Source of the DNA: Ornithinibacillus sp047228935
GTDB taxonomy: Bacteria > Bacillota > Bacilli > Bacillales > Amphibacillaceae
Length of the DNA stretch: 64,000 nucleotides
Assembly: GCF_047228935.1 (NCBI RefSeq)
Contig: NZ_JBFEGG010000003.1
Location: 62,001 to 126,000, forward strand
Direction of reading: 5' to 3'
Shown: piece by piece, positions 52,985 to 61,650 of the stretch
Layout: every line of letters starts with the position of its first letter
Position numbering within the stretch: the stretch's first letter is position 1
Position numbers and translations under genes: made by a program
Notes under the pieces: model-generated
Told to the model about the DNA's origin: nothing
Databases searched by the model: none
Seen by the model: only the letters and a program-made list of their open reading frames with translations

Positions 52985-54046
52985 CTATTCATCAGGTTCA
53001 TCGTCGAAGTATTCCACTAGTCCATTCGTAATTGCTTCCGCAACTTCTCTTTGGTATTCTTCTGTTTGTATTTTTTCAAGGTCACTTGAATTAGACATAA
53101 AGCCTAATTCTAATAGTACAGCAGAATTTTGATTGTGTTTTAGAACATAATAAGCTTCATTTTTTATTCCTCGATCTGTCATATCAAGCTCATCAACCAA
53201 TGCTGTATGGATATTCTCAGAAAGTTCTTTGCTTGTGTCTTCGTTATAGTAGTATGTGTTAATACCATTTACATTAGAATCACTAAAGTAATCATAATGA
53301 AGACTAATGAATACATCTGTTCCATGGGTGTTACTTTGATATACCCGATTTTCTAAAGAAATAAACGTATCATCTTCTCTTGTGAGTTGTACATTTGCTC
53401 CTTCATCCTCTAATCGTTTAGCTAACTTATTAGCAGTAGACATGGTAATATTTTTTTCCAAAGCGCCGTTTTTAATTGCACCAGAATCCTTCCCTCCATG
53501 TCCTGCATCAATCATGATGTTATATCCATTTAATTGATTTTTTCGTAAAGTTATGCTGTCTACAGAAATCTGTACTTCCTTAGGTTGAATATATCCCATC
53601 GGTAAATAGTCTTTCGTTTCAACAGCATGTTCTGGTTTATTATTTTTAAATTTATCATCTTCAAGTTTAACTTCTTCTAATTGTTTGTCTGCTTCCTCAA
53701 CTTGATTTTCCTTTTTATGCTCAGATTCTTTATTATCTTGTTTTCTGGTTTCTTCTATTAATAGAAGCTCTTCTGAATAAACCCAAACCGGTAGTCCTTT
53801 ATAGAAGGTCTTAACCCACCCGTCTTTTTCATCAAAGGTCCTCAGTCGATTCCCTTCTACTAATTCGCCGACGATTTCCGATTGTTCATCTGGTGCAACC
53901 CTCATGATAACGGAATCTGTTTGGACCTCAAATAATTTATCATGATTATTTTCAAGTACTTCTGCGTGCGTGCTAGAAGCAGAAACGAATGAAAATACTA
54001 TTAGCAATAACCCGGTTATGCATAATATGTGTAACAACTTTCTCAT
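52985..54046 (-). CDS. exported N-acetylmuramoyl-L-alanine amidase with SH3 domain
   Basis: A 353-aa secreted cell-wall hydrolase. The signal peptide ends near residue 28 (SASSTHA). Residues 38-98 form a bacterial SH3 domain (SVIMRVAPDEQSEIVGELVEG, GWVKTFYKG). A Lys/Glu-rich linker spans 100-150. Residues 172-350 form an Amidase_3 domain with zinc ligands in IDAGHGGKDSGA and SLHYD and the catalytic Glu in LLELGFMSN. It cleaves the bond between muramic acid and the stem peptide. Single-gene unit. Confidence 0.93.
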   Translation of the reverse strand: MRKLLHILCITGLLLIVFSFVSASSTHAEVLENNHDKLFEVQTDSVIMRVAPDEQSEIVGELVEGNRLRTFDEKDGWVKTFYKGLPVWVYSEELLLIEETRKQDNKESEHKKENQVEEADKQLEEVKLEDDKFKNNKPEHAVETKDYLPMGYIQPKEVQISVDSITLRKNQLNGYNIMIDAGHGGKDSGAIKNGALEKNITMSTANKLAKRLEDEGANVQLTREDDTFISLENRVYQSNTHGTDVFISLHYDYFSDSNVNGINTYYYNEDTSKELSENIHTALVDELDMTDRGIKNEAYYVLKHNQNSAVLLELGFMSNSSDLEKIQTEEYQREVAEAITNGLVEYFDDEPDE

Positions 54047-54705
54047 ATTTCATCAATTCCTTTCTCGTAGATTAGTAATCTAGTAGAAAGGATGGTCAGA
54101 TAATAATAGATTTAAACATCAAATCTATCTATTTTATAAAAAATAGGTAAAACTAACCAGATGGAGATTCATGAATTGTGGGTTATAAGCACTAAATTAT
54201 AAGAGAGGTCAATTACTAAAGTAGGTGATAAATGGAGTGGAATCTATGATTCTATTATTAGCCTCGGATTAAATTAGTTGAGTTTGATTGTATTTTTTGT
54301 CGGATAAGAAAAAGTGAGCTTAGGTTAATAAACATGAACTATCAAAAAAATACATTAAATGCTTCTATAAGAAATCAGTATGGGGTATGGAGATGTAGGA
54401 TATGAGCCAAAGGAACCATTCTAATTCTAGTAGTATAAATAAATTATCTCCGTAATTTGTACCAGGAAATTCCATTTTAGAAGAAAAATTCGATTTACTT
54501 CCCTTATATAAAACAACTTCCTCAAAACGGCTGAAATTTTTCCACATTATTATTAGTAATTCTACATGTTGAGTGAATCTATCAACCTATGTTGTAAATA
54601 GTAGATTGTAACGATTCACTATTCAAATTTTTCTGTTAATATGAGTGCATTGAGTCATGCATTGTAAGAAAATAGTAATTTTTTAATAGAAAGGTCGGGT
54701 GATAC
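54047..54705. other. 659-nt region without a gene; inverted repeats near the end
   Basis: AT-rich and apparently non-coding. A 60-codon minus-strand frame at 54365-54547 has no SD and is not called. Near the next gene are an 8-bp inverted repeat AGTGAATC (54572-54579) / GATTCACT (54613-54620) and a short one, TGCAT/ATGCA, at about 54646-54661. These may be regulatory sites for the exported-protein genes downstream. Confidence 0.45.
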
Positions 54706-55158
54706 ATGAAAAAAATACTAGCTAGCTTCGTAGTAATTACATTCCTATTTTTGGGACTTCAAGTAATAACCGTTCACGCACAGTTTTTGTTTGGACAGGG
54801 GAAGTTAGATAGTATGATTCGGGACATGCAAAACATATTTGAAGAGCGTGAGGCAGTTATTACGGACATCTCTTGGGATCAACAAGAAGATAGACGCCTT
54901 ACAATACAAGATTATTTAACAGAATTATTTAAAAAATCTTCGGTTGCAACTAGCAGTAATTTAAAACAATATAAAGAACTTTATTTAGTAGAGATGCAAG
55001 AATTACAAGAAAAGATTTCATTACATAAACCATTTGAGGACTTTTCTAGAGATAAGCGTAATGAATTAAAGTCAGAGATTGAAACAGATATAGTAGATTA
55101 TTTAAGAGAATTATTAGGTGACGATGAAGAAAGCAACAATTTCAATATATATGAATAA
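54706..55158 (+). CDS. exported helical protein 1, unknown
   Basis: A 150-aa protein with a signal peptide that ends in VHA (residues 1-25). The mature part (26-150) is helical and acidic, with a Phe/Gly-rich start (QFLFGQGKLDS) and two long helices (residues 30-55, 80-125). No known domain. SD AAGGTCGGG lies before the ATG. It is the first of three similarly built exported proteins followed by a signal peptidase gene. The next gene starts 14 nt beyond the stop. Confidence 0.8.
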   Translation: MKKILASFVVITFLFLGLQVITVHAQFLFGQGKLDSMIRDMQNIFEEREAVITDISWDQQEDRRLTIQDYLTELFKKSSVATSSNLKQYKELYLVEMQELQEKISLHKPFEDFSRDKRNELKSEIETDIVDYLRELLGDDEESNNFNIYE

Positions 55159-55171
55159 GGGGAGAGTAAAA

Positions 55172-55951
55172 TTGAAAAAGGTTACAGGTTTAAAGAAGAA
55201 AATAATAGTAGGGGCAGTAGCAGTTGGGATAATTTCTGGTTCTGGTGTTGCGTTAGCCAATACGGATGCTGGTCAGCAGCTAAGAGCTTGGTATGATGGG
55301 ATGTTTGAACAATCTGTCGGAGAAATTGAAGAAGAGGTATCTGCATATACCAATAGTAAAATGCCTGAAATTCAAGCTGAATATGAACAATTAAAATCAG
55401 AGGCTCAGGTTGATATTGATTTAGCTAGAGAGTTGGAAACAGGAAATTCCTTAGAAGAAATTATTAATGCGAAACTAAGTCATTTAGAATCACTAAGTGC
55501 TGAAGAACAAGCTATTTTAGAGAATATTGGATTGGAGTTTTACAACGTATTTCTTAATGGTTATGGGGAAATTGAAAGACTTGAACAAGAAGGTTTGAAC
55601 TATGCAACAAATGATTTAACTGCTTATACTGGTGAAATTGGGGAAGAAGCAATGGCAACAATGACCTCAGACATTAATACTGCTAGAGATGAAGCGGTAC
55701 AAGAATTGGAAGAGGCTATTCGTCAAGCTCAAGAGGGACTTGCAGCTGAGTTGGATTCCCAAGAAGAAATTACAATTAGAAACTTGAAAAATCAAGTTGA
55801 TTGGGCAATTGAAGATTTAAGAGAGGCAGTAACAACACTACTTGATGGTCTAGTGGAAGAGCAAGAACAAATTATTATTGCTCATGCTCAGGAATTAGAG
55901 GATCAAGCAAAAGCTGCTTTAGATGATGTAGTAAATAGTATTAATCAATAG
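55172..55951 (+). CDS. exported helical protein 2, unknown
   Basis: A 259-aa protein. The frame opens at 55118, but the TTG at 55172 (after AAGGGGAGAG) gives a proper signal peptide: KKVTGLKKKIIVGAVAVGIISG followed by VALANTDA. The mature part is almost all coiled-coil-like helix (EEEVSAYTNSKMPEIQAEYEQLKSEAQ; later EAVQELEEAIRQAQEGLAAELDS), acidic and without Cys. The N-terminal mature segment (LRAWYDGMFEQSVGEIEEEV) resembles that of exported protein 3 (LLGKWFNDKQSTSLQEIETAI), suggesting relatedness. Function unknown. Confidence 0.8.
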   Translation: MKKVTGLKKKIIVGAVAVGIISGSGVALANTDAGQQLRAWYDGMFEQSVGEIEEEVSAYTNSKMPEIQAEYEQLKSEAQVDIDLARELETGNSLEEIINAKLSHLESLSAEEQAILENIGLEFYNVFLNGYGEIERLEQEGLNYATNDLTAYTGEIGEEAMATMTSDINTARDEAVQELEEAIRQAQEGLAAELDSQEEITIRNLKNQVDWAIEDLREAVTTLLDGLVEEQEQIIIAHAQELEDQAKAALDDVVNSINQ

Positions 55952-56048
55952 TACTTAGTAGAAAAGGGTGTCTCAGGTCTTGAGTCTAACTCCAAGAGGG
56001 AGTCAGAACAAAATGGGGCATCCCTTTCTTTTACAGGGAGGTATTCGA

Positions 56049-56615
56049 TTGAAAAAGGGTAATAATAGAACTTTACGTATACTAGGGATCTGTTTAATCC
56101 TGTTGATGATGGCGAGTAGTATAAAGGTAGTATTTGCTAATGGAGACATTGCATTCTTATTAGGAAAATGGTTCAATGACAAACAGTCTACCTCGCTTCA
56201 AGAAATAGAAACAGCTATTTCACTTGAACAAGCTAGACAGACTAGTCGTTTAAAAAATGAGATACATAATGCCATTCAAGCTGCTGAACAAGAGTACCAA
56301 TTATTTTTGCGAAATGAGAAGGAGAATTTGGTACAAAGATTAGATGATTATGCTGAAAAACTCATTTCAAATTATGATGTTAACATAGAAACAAATGAAG
56401 CTGTCATTAGTAAATTAGAGTGTTTAGCTACGAAAGCACAGGTGGAAATGGATATTGTTTTAGGACTTAAGGATCCTAGTCAATTAATTAACTGTGGTGA
56501 GGTGACTACCGAAGTTAGGGATAGTATTGAAAAGCCTGATACGGGGGAAGAGACTAATGCTGAAGAAGAACATCCTGTAAAAAATGAAAGTAATACAGAA
56601 ATGGAAGTAAAGTAA
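56049..56615 (+). CDS. exported helical protein 3, unknown
   Basis: A 188-aa protein. The frame opens at 55968, but the TTG at 56049 sits 7 nt after GGGAGG and gives a signal peptide (LRILGICLILLMMASS) with likely cleavage near VFANG. The mature part is helical (IETAISLEQARQTSRLKNEI, AAEQEYQLFLRNEKENLVQRL) with two Cys, near residues 132 and 156, that could form a disulphide. A Glu-rich, low-complexity tail closes it (GEETNAEEEHPVKNE). It is the third of the exported set and is similar in layout to protein 2. Confidence 0.8.
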   Translation: MKKGNNRTLRILGICLILLMMASSIKVVFANGDIAFLLGKWFNDKQSTSLQEIETAISLEQARQTSRLKNEIHNAIQAAEQEYQLFLRNEKENLVQRLDDYAEKLISNYDVNIETNEAVISKLECLATKAQVEMDIVLGLKDPSQLINCGEVTTEVRDSIEKPDTGEETNAEEEHPVKNESNTEMEVK

Positions 56616-56736
56616 GACTGCTGCAAATAAGGATAACAATTGATAAAAGAACCTGTGGAAGAATGCTTAATTAGTGAAGGAATAGGAAAACAGGCACCCT
56701 TATTAGAATATATGTTCAAAATGGTAGGTGACTACA

Positions 56737-57279
56737 ATGGTAACAAGTGTAACGATTGAAAATACGAATAAGGTAAGTGAAAAGAGCAAAACAAGTTGGT
56801 TAGGTGGAGTTGGATTTATCGTCATATTACTACTTGCCTTTTTTATATTTCGATTTGCAGTTGGTTTTATTGTTATTTCTGGAGATTCAATGAATCCGAC
56901 TCTTGAGGATAGCAACGTTGTGTTTTCAAGTAATATTTTTTATTCAGTTGATCGTAATGACATTGTGGTATTTCGCGATGGACATGGATTTGATGTGATT
57001 AAAAGAGTAATTGGGTTACCAAATGATCGTGTTGCAATCCAGGATGGACATATTTTTGTCAATGGTGACATGATTAGTGAAGCTTATAGTTCTGGTATAC
57101 CAAATGATATGGAAGAGATCATTGTTCCAGGTGATTCATATTTTGTAGTTGGGGATAACCGTACACCTGGGGAGAGCTTGGACAGTAGAAGCAGTGATGT
57201 AGGACCAATTCATAGTAGTAATATACATGGTGAAGTAATGTTTTCCTTGTTTCCCTTATCGTTTCAGTTAACTAAATAA
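56737..57279 (+). CDS. signal peptidase I (Ser-Lys type)
   Basis: A 180-aa membrane-bound signal peptidase. One hydrophobic segment (22-47) is followed directly by the catalytic serine, Ser51 in ISGDSMNPTL, and the catalytic lysine, Lys89 in VIKRVIGLP. The box VGDNRTPGESLDSR near residue 140 completes the signature. It is of the bacterial Lys type, not the SipW-like His type. The ATG at 56737 (AGGTGA 6 nt before) is preferred over GTG 56728. Lying behind three exported proteins, it may be dedicated to them, though it could serve the cell in general. Confidence 0.92.
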   Translation: MVTSVTIENTNKVSEKSKTSWLGGVGFIVILLLAFFIFRFAVGFIVISGDSMNPTLEDSNVVFSSNIFYSVDRNDIVVFRDGHGFDVIKRVIGLPNDRVAIQDGHIFVNGDMISEAYSSGIPNDMEEIIVPGDSYFVVGDNRTPGESLDSRSSDVGPIHSSNIHGEVMFSLFPLSFQLTK

Positions 57280-57296
57280 AATCGCTGTGCAAGGAC

Positions 57297-57329
57297 GTTA
57301 TCTACGGTTAAAGTGGATAACTTTTCTTT
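57297..57329 (+). terminator. terminator of the signal peptidase gene
   Basis: GTTATC (57297-57302) pairs with GATAAC (57316-57321), extended by AC/GT, followed by TTTTCTTTG. Confidence 0.6.
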
Positions 57330-57368
57330 GTTTAGGACAATGAGTTGATAATTGTTAAACTAAGTCTA

Positions 57369-57397
57369 TTGAATGTGAAAGTTTGTTATATTATAAT
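57369..57397 (+). promoter_or_regulatory. promoter of the amino-acid ABC operon
   Basis: TTGAAT (57369-57374), 17-nt spacer, TATAAT (57392-57397), about 65 nt before the start of the binding-protein gene. Confidence 0.65.
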
Positions 57398-57464
57398 TAT
57401 TACCAATCATCTAAATTATTTGATAAATAATAGATGGTATAAAAAGGGAAAGGGGATTTATTTT

Positions 57465-58235
57465 ATGAAATATGTTAATAAGAAATGGTCAATTAGTATT
57501 TTAGTTATAGGGTTAACGGTATTGTTAGCTGCATGTGGAACATCAGGTTCTGGGGCGGCCGATGGAAAACTCGTTGTTGCGACAGATGCTACATATGCAC
57601 CAATGGAATATATGGATGAAGATGGAAACATTGTAGGAATCGATATTGATATTGTCAATGCTATAGCGGAAGCTGCGGGATTTGAAGTAGAATACAAAAA
57701 TTATGGATGGGAACCATTATTTTCAGCTGTTGACAGTGGTGAGGTAGACTTTGCGGTATCTTCTATTACAATAACAGAAGAAAGAAAAGAAACCTATGAC
57801 TTCTCTGATCCATACTTTGTTGCGAACCAAGTAATTCTCGTACCGGGAGACGCTGACATTGAAAAATTTGAGGACTTAGTGGGTAAGAAGGTCTCTGTTC
57901 AAATTAATACAACAGGACACGAGGTAGTAAAAGGATTACTTGGTAATACAAATCCTGATATTCTCCCTTTGGAAACAATGCCTCTTGCAATTTCGGAACT
58001 AGTAAACGGAAATGCAGATGCAGCAGTTGGAGATAACTCTGTTGTATTAGAATATGTGAAAAATAATCCGGATGTAGATTTTAAAACGATTGACGATGAT
58101 AGTTTTGAAAAAGAATATTATGGTTTAATGGTGAAAAAAGGAAATTCTGAAGTGTTAAAAAAACTAAATGAAGGTATTCAAAAAATTAAAGAAGATGGTA
58201 CGCTAAAAGAAATCACTGGTATGGATATCGAATAA
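57465..58235 (+). CDS. amino-acid ABC transporter substrate-binding lipoprotein
   Basis: A 256-aa lipoprotein of the SBP_bac_3 family. The signal peptide ends in LLAAC (lipidated Cys24). LVVATDATYAPMEYMDEDGNIVGIDIDI and AVSSITITEERKETYDFSDPY are the family's ligand-site stretches, with the Arg that binds the amino-acid carboxylate in ITEER. The frame opens at 57345, but AAAGGGGA stands before the ATG at 57465. The permease and ATPase follow. The ligand (basic, polar or cystine-like) cannot be told from sequence. Confidence 0.92.
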   Translation: MKYVNKKWSISILVIGLTVLLAACGTSGSGAADGKLVVATDATYAPMEYMDEDGNIVGIDIDIVNAIAEAAGFEVEYKNYGWEPLFSAVDSGEVDFAVSSITITEERKETYDFSDPYFVANQVILVPGDADIEKFEDLVGKKVSVQINTTGHEVVKGLLGNTNPDILPLETMPLAISELVNGNADAAVGDNSVVLEYVKNNPDVDFKTIDDDSFEKEYYGLMVKKGNSEVLKKLNEGIQKIKEDGTLKEITGMDIE

Positions 58236-58264
58236 ATGGCAAATTTTCACGATAACATACGGGG

Positions 58265-58993
58265 GTGGTTAAGATTGACTTTTTAGATGCTATTCGATTT
58301 GACATGATATGGAATTATAAAGAGCTATTTATCCGTGGCCTATGGACTACATTGGCCTTGACAGCTATTGGCTATATTGGTGGTATAATTCTCGGGCTTT
58401 TTCTAGGAATGGGGAAACTTTCCAAGATGAAGTGGATCTATTATCCATGTAAGTATTATGTAGACTTTTTCCGTGGTACACCACTCTTGGTCCAAATCCT
58501 ACTAATCCATAACGCGGTCATCCCGTCGATATTTGGTCAGTCATTAGGCCCTTTTTTCTCTGGGGCGGTCGCTCTGATGTTAAATTGTGCCGCCTACAAC
58601 GCTGAAATTATTAGAGCAGGTATCCAGTCGATAGAAAAAGGACAAATGGAAGCAGCCCGCTCACTTGGTATGCCAAAACGAGAAGCAATGAAACATATAA
58701 TTTTACCACAGGCGCTCCGACGCATGGTTCCTCCACTTGGAAATGAGTTAATTGCCTTACTTAAGGATTCATCACTTGTTGCAATGATTGCTGTAAATGA
58801 TTTATTACTGGCAGGTAAAATCGTTGCAGGTGCCTATGCACGTTACTGGGAACCATATATAACGGTTGCGATTCTATACTTATTATTAACTTGGATCTTT
58901 ACTAAGGTTATTACTTTTATAGAAAAACGCTATAGTAATAGCTATATTCCTTCACAAAGGCGACGAATTTTTACATTCGGTCGGGCTTCATAG
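58265..58993 (+). CDS. amino-acid ABC transporter permease
   Basis: A 242-aa His/Glu/Gln/Arg-family permease with about five membrane segments and the EAA loop MEAARSLGMPKREAMKHIILPQALR. The start is unclear: the GTG at 58265 lies within the GGGGGTGG SD, and the next in-frame candidates are a rare ATT at 58274 and an ATG at 58304. 58265 is given, but the real start may be at 58274. It forms the channel with itself and the ATPase encoded next. Confidence 0.88.
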   Translation: MVKIDFLDAIRFDMIWNYKELFIRGLWTTLALTAIGYIGGIILGLFLGMGKLSKMKWIYYPCKYYVDFFRGTPLLVQILLIHNAVIPSIFGQSLGPFFSGAVALMLNCAAYNAEIIRAGIQSIEKGQMEAARSLGMPKREAMKHIILPQALRRMVPPLGNELIALLKDSSLVAMIAVNDLLLAGKIVAGAYARYWEPYITVAILYLLLTWIFTKVITFIEKRYSNSYIPSQRRRIFTFGRAS

Positions 58994-59005
58994 GAAGGTG
59001 ATCAT

Positions 59006-59728
59006 ATGATAAAAATTAATGGATTGTATAAGTCATTTGGCAATTTAGAAGTACTGAAGGGAATTGATTGTGAAATTCAAGAAAAGGAAGTTGTATGTGT
59101 AATCGGGCCTAGTGGATCAGGTAAAAGTACATTTTTACGATGTATTAATTTACTTGAAGAAATATCGGATGGTGAAGTATATATTGATGGTGTAAAAGTA
59201 AACGATTCTAGAACAGATATAAATGAAATCCGTAAAGAAGTCGGTATGGTATTTCAACAATTTAATCTATTTCCTCATATGAATGTATTAGAAAATATTA
59301 CGATTGCACCAAAAAAGATACGAAATATGAATCAGATTGAAGCAGAAAACTGGGCCTATGAGCTTTTAGAGAAGGTTGGTTTACGGGATAAAGCTCTAGC
59401 TTATCCAGAACAACTATCAGGTGGTCAAATGCAACGTGTAGCAATTGCTAGAGCGCTAGCAATGAGACCTAAGGTAATGTTATTTGATGAGCCTACGTCA
59501 GCGCTTGACCCGGAAATGGTAAAAGAGGTGCTAGATGTAATGAAACAGCTTGCACAGGAAGGGATGACGATGGTAGTTGTTACACATGAAATGGGATTTG
59601 CCAGAGAAATGGGGGACCGGGTACTATTCATGGATGGAGGAATTATAGTGGAGGAAGGAAGTCCATCTGAAGTGTTCGGTCAACCAAAAAGTCCTCGTAC
59701 TCGAGATTTCTTGAGTAAGGTTTTATAA
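59006..59728 (+). CDS. amino-acid ABC transporter ATP-binding protein
   Basis: A 240-aa ATPase of the GlnQ/HisP group. Walker A GPSGSGKST, Q-loop FQQFNLFPHM, signature LSGGQMQR, Walker B VMLFDEPTSALDPE and the H-loop His in VVTHEMGFA are all intact. SD AGGAAGGTG before the ATG, 12 nt after the permease stop. It powers import of the amino acid bound by the lipoprotein at 57465. A perfect inverted repeat closes the operon. Confidence 0.96.
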   Translation: MIKINGLYKSFGNLEVLKGIDCEIQEKEVVCVIGPSGSGKSTFLRCINLLEEISDGEVYIDGVKVNDSRTDINEIRKEVGMVFQQFNLFPHMNVLENITIAPKKIRNMNQIEAENWAYELLEKVGLRDKALAYPEQLSGGQMQRVAIARALAMRPKVMLFDEPTSALDPEMVKEVLDVMKQLAQEGMTMVVVTHEMGFAREMGDRVLFMDGGIIVEEGSPSEVFGQPKSPRTRDFLSKVL

Positions 59729-59731
59729 TGT

Positions 59732-59777
59732 GATAGAAAAATCCTTTAGCCAATCGTAGCTAAAGGATTTTTCTATC
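59732..59777. terminator. 19-bp perfect inverted repeat, bidirectional terminator
   Basis: GATAGAAAAATCCTTTAGC (59732-59750) pairs perfectly with its complement at 59759-59777, including the T-tract, between convergent operons. Confidence 0.9.
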
Positions 59778-59784
59778 AGTCTTA

Positions 59785-60762
59785 TTATTTCTTTCTACGT
59801 TTCGTTAATCTACCAAGTACAAATGCACCAGCAGCAACACCAAGAACCGTATTTGTTTTCTTATTGAAAACCTGCTTAACCATAAGGTTCATATTTTGAG
59901 GTCGTTCTGCTAGACGACGCATGAAGTAACCATACCAATCATCACCAAATGGAACATAGGTGCAGAAATGATAGCCTTCTTTCGCTAATTCCAATTGCAA
60001 TTCTTTACGGAACCCATATAGCATTTGGAATTCGAACTTGTCCAACGGAATATCGTTTTCTTTTACGAATTCTTTCACATGGTTAATAATATGGTGGTCA
60101 TGCGTTGCAATCGATGTGAACTTACCACTTAATAAATGATACTCTATCAATTTTAGGAAGTTTTGGTCAATATCCTTTTTATCTTGAAACGCAACAGTTT
60201 CTGGTTCTTTATACGCCCCTTTTACAATTCGTAGCCGATAATCCTTATATCTTTCAATATTTTTAACAGATTCATAGAAATAAGCTTGAATAACCGTACC
60301 AATATTATCATAATCAACAGATAGTTCGTCAATTAAATCGAAAGAAGGCTTCAAGTGGTCGTAATCTTCCATGTCAAAGTTAATAAAAATATTATATTCA
60401 TTTGCCTTGGAAGCGATTTCTTTTAAGTTCTCTTTACAGAAGTCATAATCAATATCAAGCCCAAGTTGGGTAGGCTTTAATGAAATATGTGCATCCACTT
60501 TATTTTCTTGGATAGCTTCAATAACAGCTAGAATTTGATTTTTTGCTTTCAAAGCTTCTTCTTTTTCCGTAACAAATTCACCTAAGTTATCTATCGTAGC
60601 AGAGATTCCATAACTGTTTAATTCTTTCACACTTTGAATCATCTCTTCAATATTAGTACCAGCTACAACGGATTGAGCCCCTAATTTTAAACCATATTTT
60701 TTTGCTGCATTGTTTAAAAACTGATTTTGTGACATCCCGATGAAGAAATCCTTCAAATTCAT
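59785..60762 (-). CDS. proline dehydrogenase with C-terminal membrane-like tail
   Basis: A 325-aa FAD-dependent enzyme of the PutB type that oxidises proline to 1-pyrroline-5-carboxylate. Family signatures are DNLGE, FEFQMLYGFR and YVPFGDDWYGYFMRRLAERPQN near the C-terminus. The start is taken at 60762 (7 nt from GAGGT); the open frame goes to 60825. Unusually, the last 25 residues (NTVLGVAAGAFVLGRLTKRRKK) form a hydrophobic segment with a basic tail, as in a tail anchor; the compared PutB/FadM proteins end shortly after the catalytic barrel. No P5C dehydrogenase is adjacent. Confidence 0.9.
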   Translation of the reverse strand: MNLKDFFIGMSQNQFLNNAAKKYGLKLGAQSVVAGTNIEEMIQSVKELNSYGISATIDNLGEFVTEKEEALKAKNQILAVIEAIQENKVDAHISLKPTQLGLDIDYDFCKENLKEIASKANEYNIFINFDMEDYDHLKPSFDLIDELSVDYDNIGTVIQAYFYESVKNIERYKDYRLRIVKGAYKEPETVAFQDKKDIDQNFLKLIEYHLLSGKFTSIATHDHHIINHVKEFVKENDIPLDKFEFQMLYGFRKELQLELAKEGYHFCTYVPFGDDWYGYFMRRLAERPQNMNLMVKQVFNKKTNTVLGVAAGAFVLGRLTKRRKK

Positions 60763-60849
60763 CATGCATACCTCATTTGCTATTATTTTTTCTTCTATTA
60801 TATCGAATAATAGGATTTTCGTCACTTGTGGGATATTGTGTGCAATATA

Positions 60850-61650
60850 TTACTGGGCTGGAATTTTTTGGTTAGCGTTAGATTGTCTTAACTTTGGCCG
60901 TGCTGATTTATACCATTCATTACATAAAATTATAATAATGATTAAGTCTACAAGGTCCCCACCATAATACATTAGCATTCCACCAATTTCAGCATCATGA
61001 CGTAATACTCCAGTTGGTGGAAAGGCGTAAATATACTTAGCTAGAATTGCGTGGGATGATAGTGCAAGAACTAGTACTATTGAACGGAATAAGTAACTTA
61101 TTCTATGTGCTATTGGATCGATATAAATAATAGAAGCAGTAAATAAATATCCCGCAAAAAATACATGTAGATGGATGAATAGGTAGAGAAGCGTATGTTC
61201 GTGCATTAGTGTGTATATATTTGTCGTATACAATAACCACAATCCGCCCATATTTAGTATTGATGTCACAATTGGATGCAGGAGAAGCTGAATCGGTTTT
61301 CTTCTTAAAAAGTAGGTTAGTCTTTTAGCAGTTTTAGTTGATAATGAACGGAAGAGCAATGTCATTGGTGCACTTAAAACTATTAGTAAAGGCGCAATCA
61401 TTCCAAGGAGAAGATGACTGACCATATGGAATGAGAAACTTTCATGAGCTAATTTGGCTAAAGGCCCACTTGTTGCAATCACCAGGCAAAAGATACCCAA
61501 TGTAAAAAGTATAAACCGATATAACGGCCAATTATTAAAACGTTTATTGGAATAAAGGACGGCAGATAGATAACCTATATATATGATAAAAAAAGCAATG
61601 GACATCAAGGTGGAGGCATTAGTTAGTTGCAGAGGATGCACATGACTCAT
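60850..61650 (-). CDS. cytochrome c oxidase assembly factor CtaG-type membrane protein
   Basis: A 266-aa membrane protein of the caa3_CtaG family with seven hydrophobic segments. Visible family stretches are FSFHMVSHLLLGMIAPLLIVLSAP (His residues in the membrane) and HVFFAGYLFTASIIYIDPIAHR, YGGDLVDLIIIIILCNEWY near the end. It overlaps the DUF2243 gene upstream by 4 nt, so the two are coupled. Its role in copper delivery to cytochrome oxidase is inferred from the family name; the oxidase genes themselves are not in the window. Confidence 0.88.
   Translation of the reverse strand: MSHVHPLQLTNASTLMSIAFFIIYIGYLSAVLYSNKRFNNWPLYRFILFTLGIFCLVIATSGPLAKLAHESFSFHMVSHLLLGMIAPLLIVLSAPMTLLFRSLSTKTAKRLTYFLRRKPIQLLLHPIVTSILNMGGLWLLYTTNIYTLMHEHTLLYLFIHLHVFFAGYLFTASIIYIDPIAHRISYLFRSIVLVLALSSHAILAKYIYAFPPTGVLRHDAEIGGMLMYYGGDLVDLIIIIILCNEWYKSARPKLRQSNANQKIPAQ

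Noticed and set aside
54365..54547. 60-codon minus-strand frame in the 54.0-54.7 kb gap
   Set aside because: No SD, no signal or domain, and its composition fits random AT-rich DNA.
54706..57279. TapA-SipW-TasA operon
   Set aside because: The peptidase has the Ser-Lys pair rather than the SipW-type His, and the exported proteins do not show TasA or TapA features.
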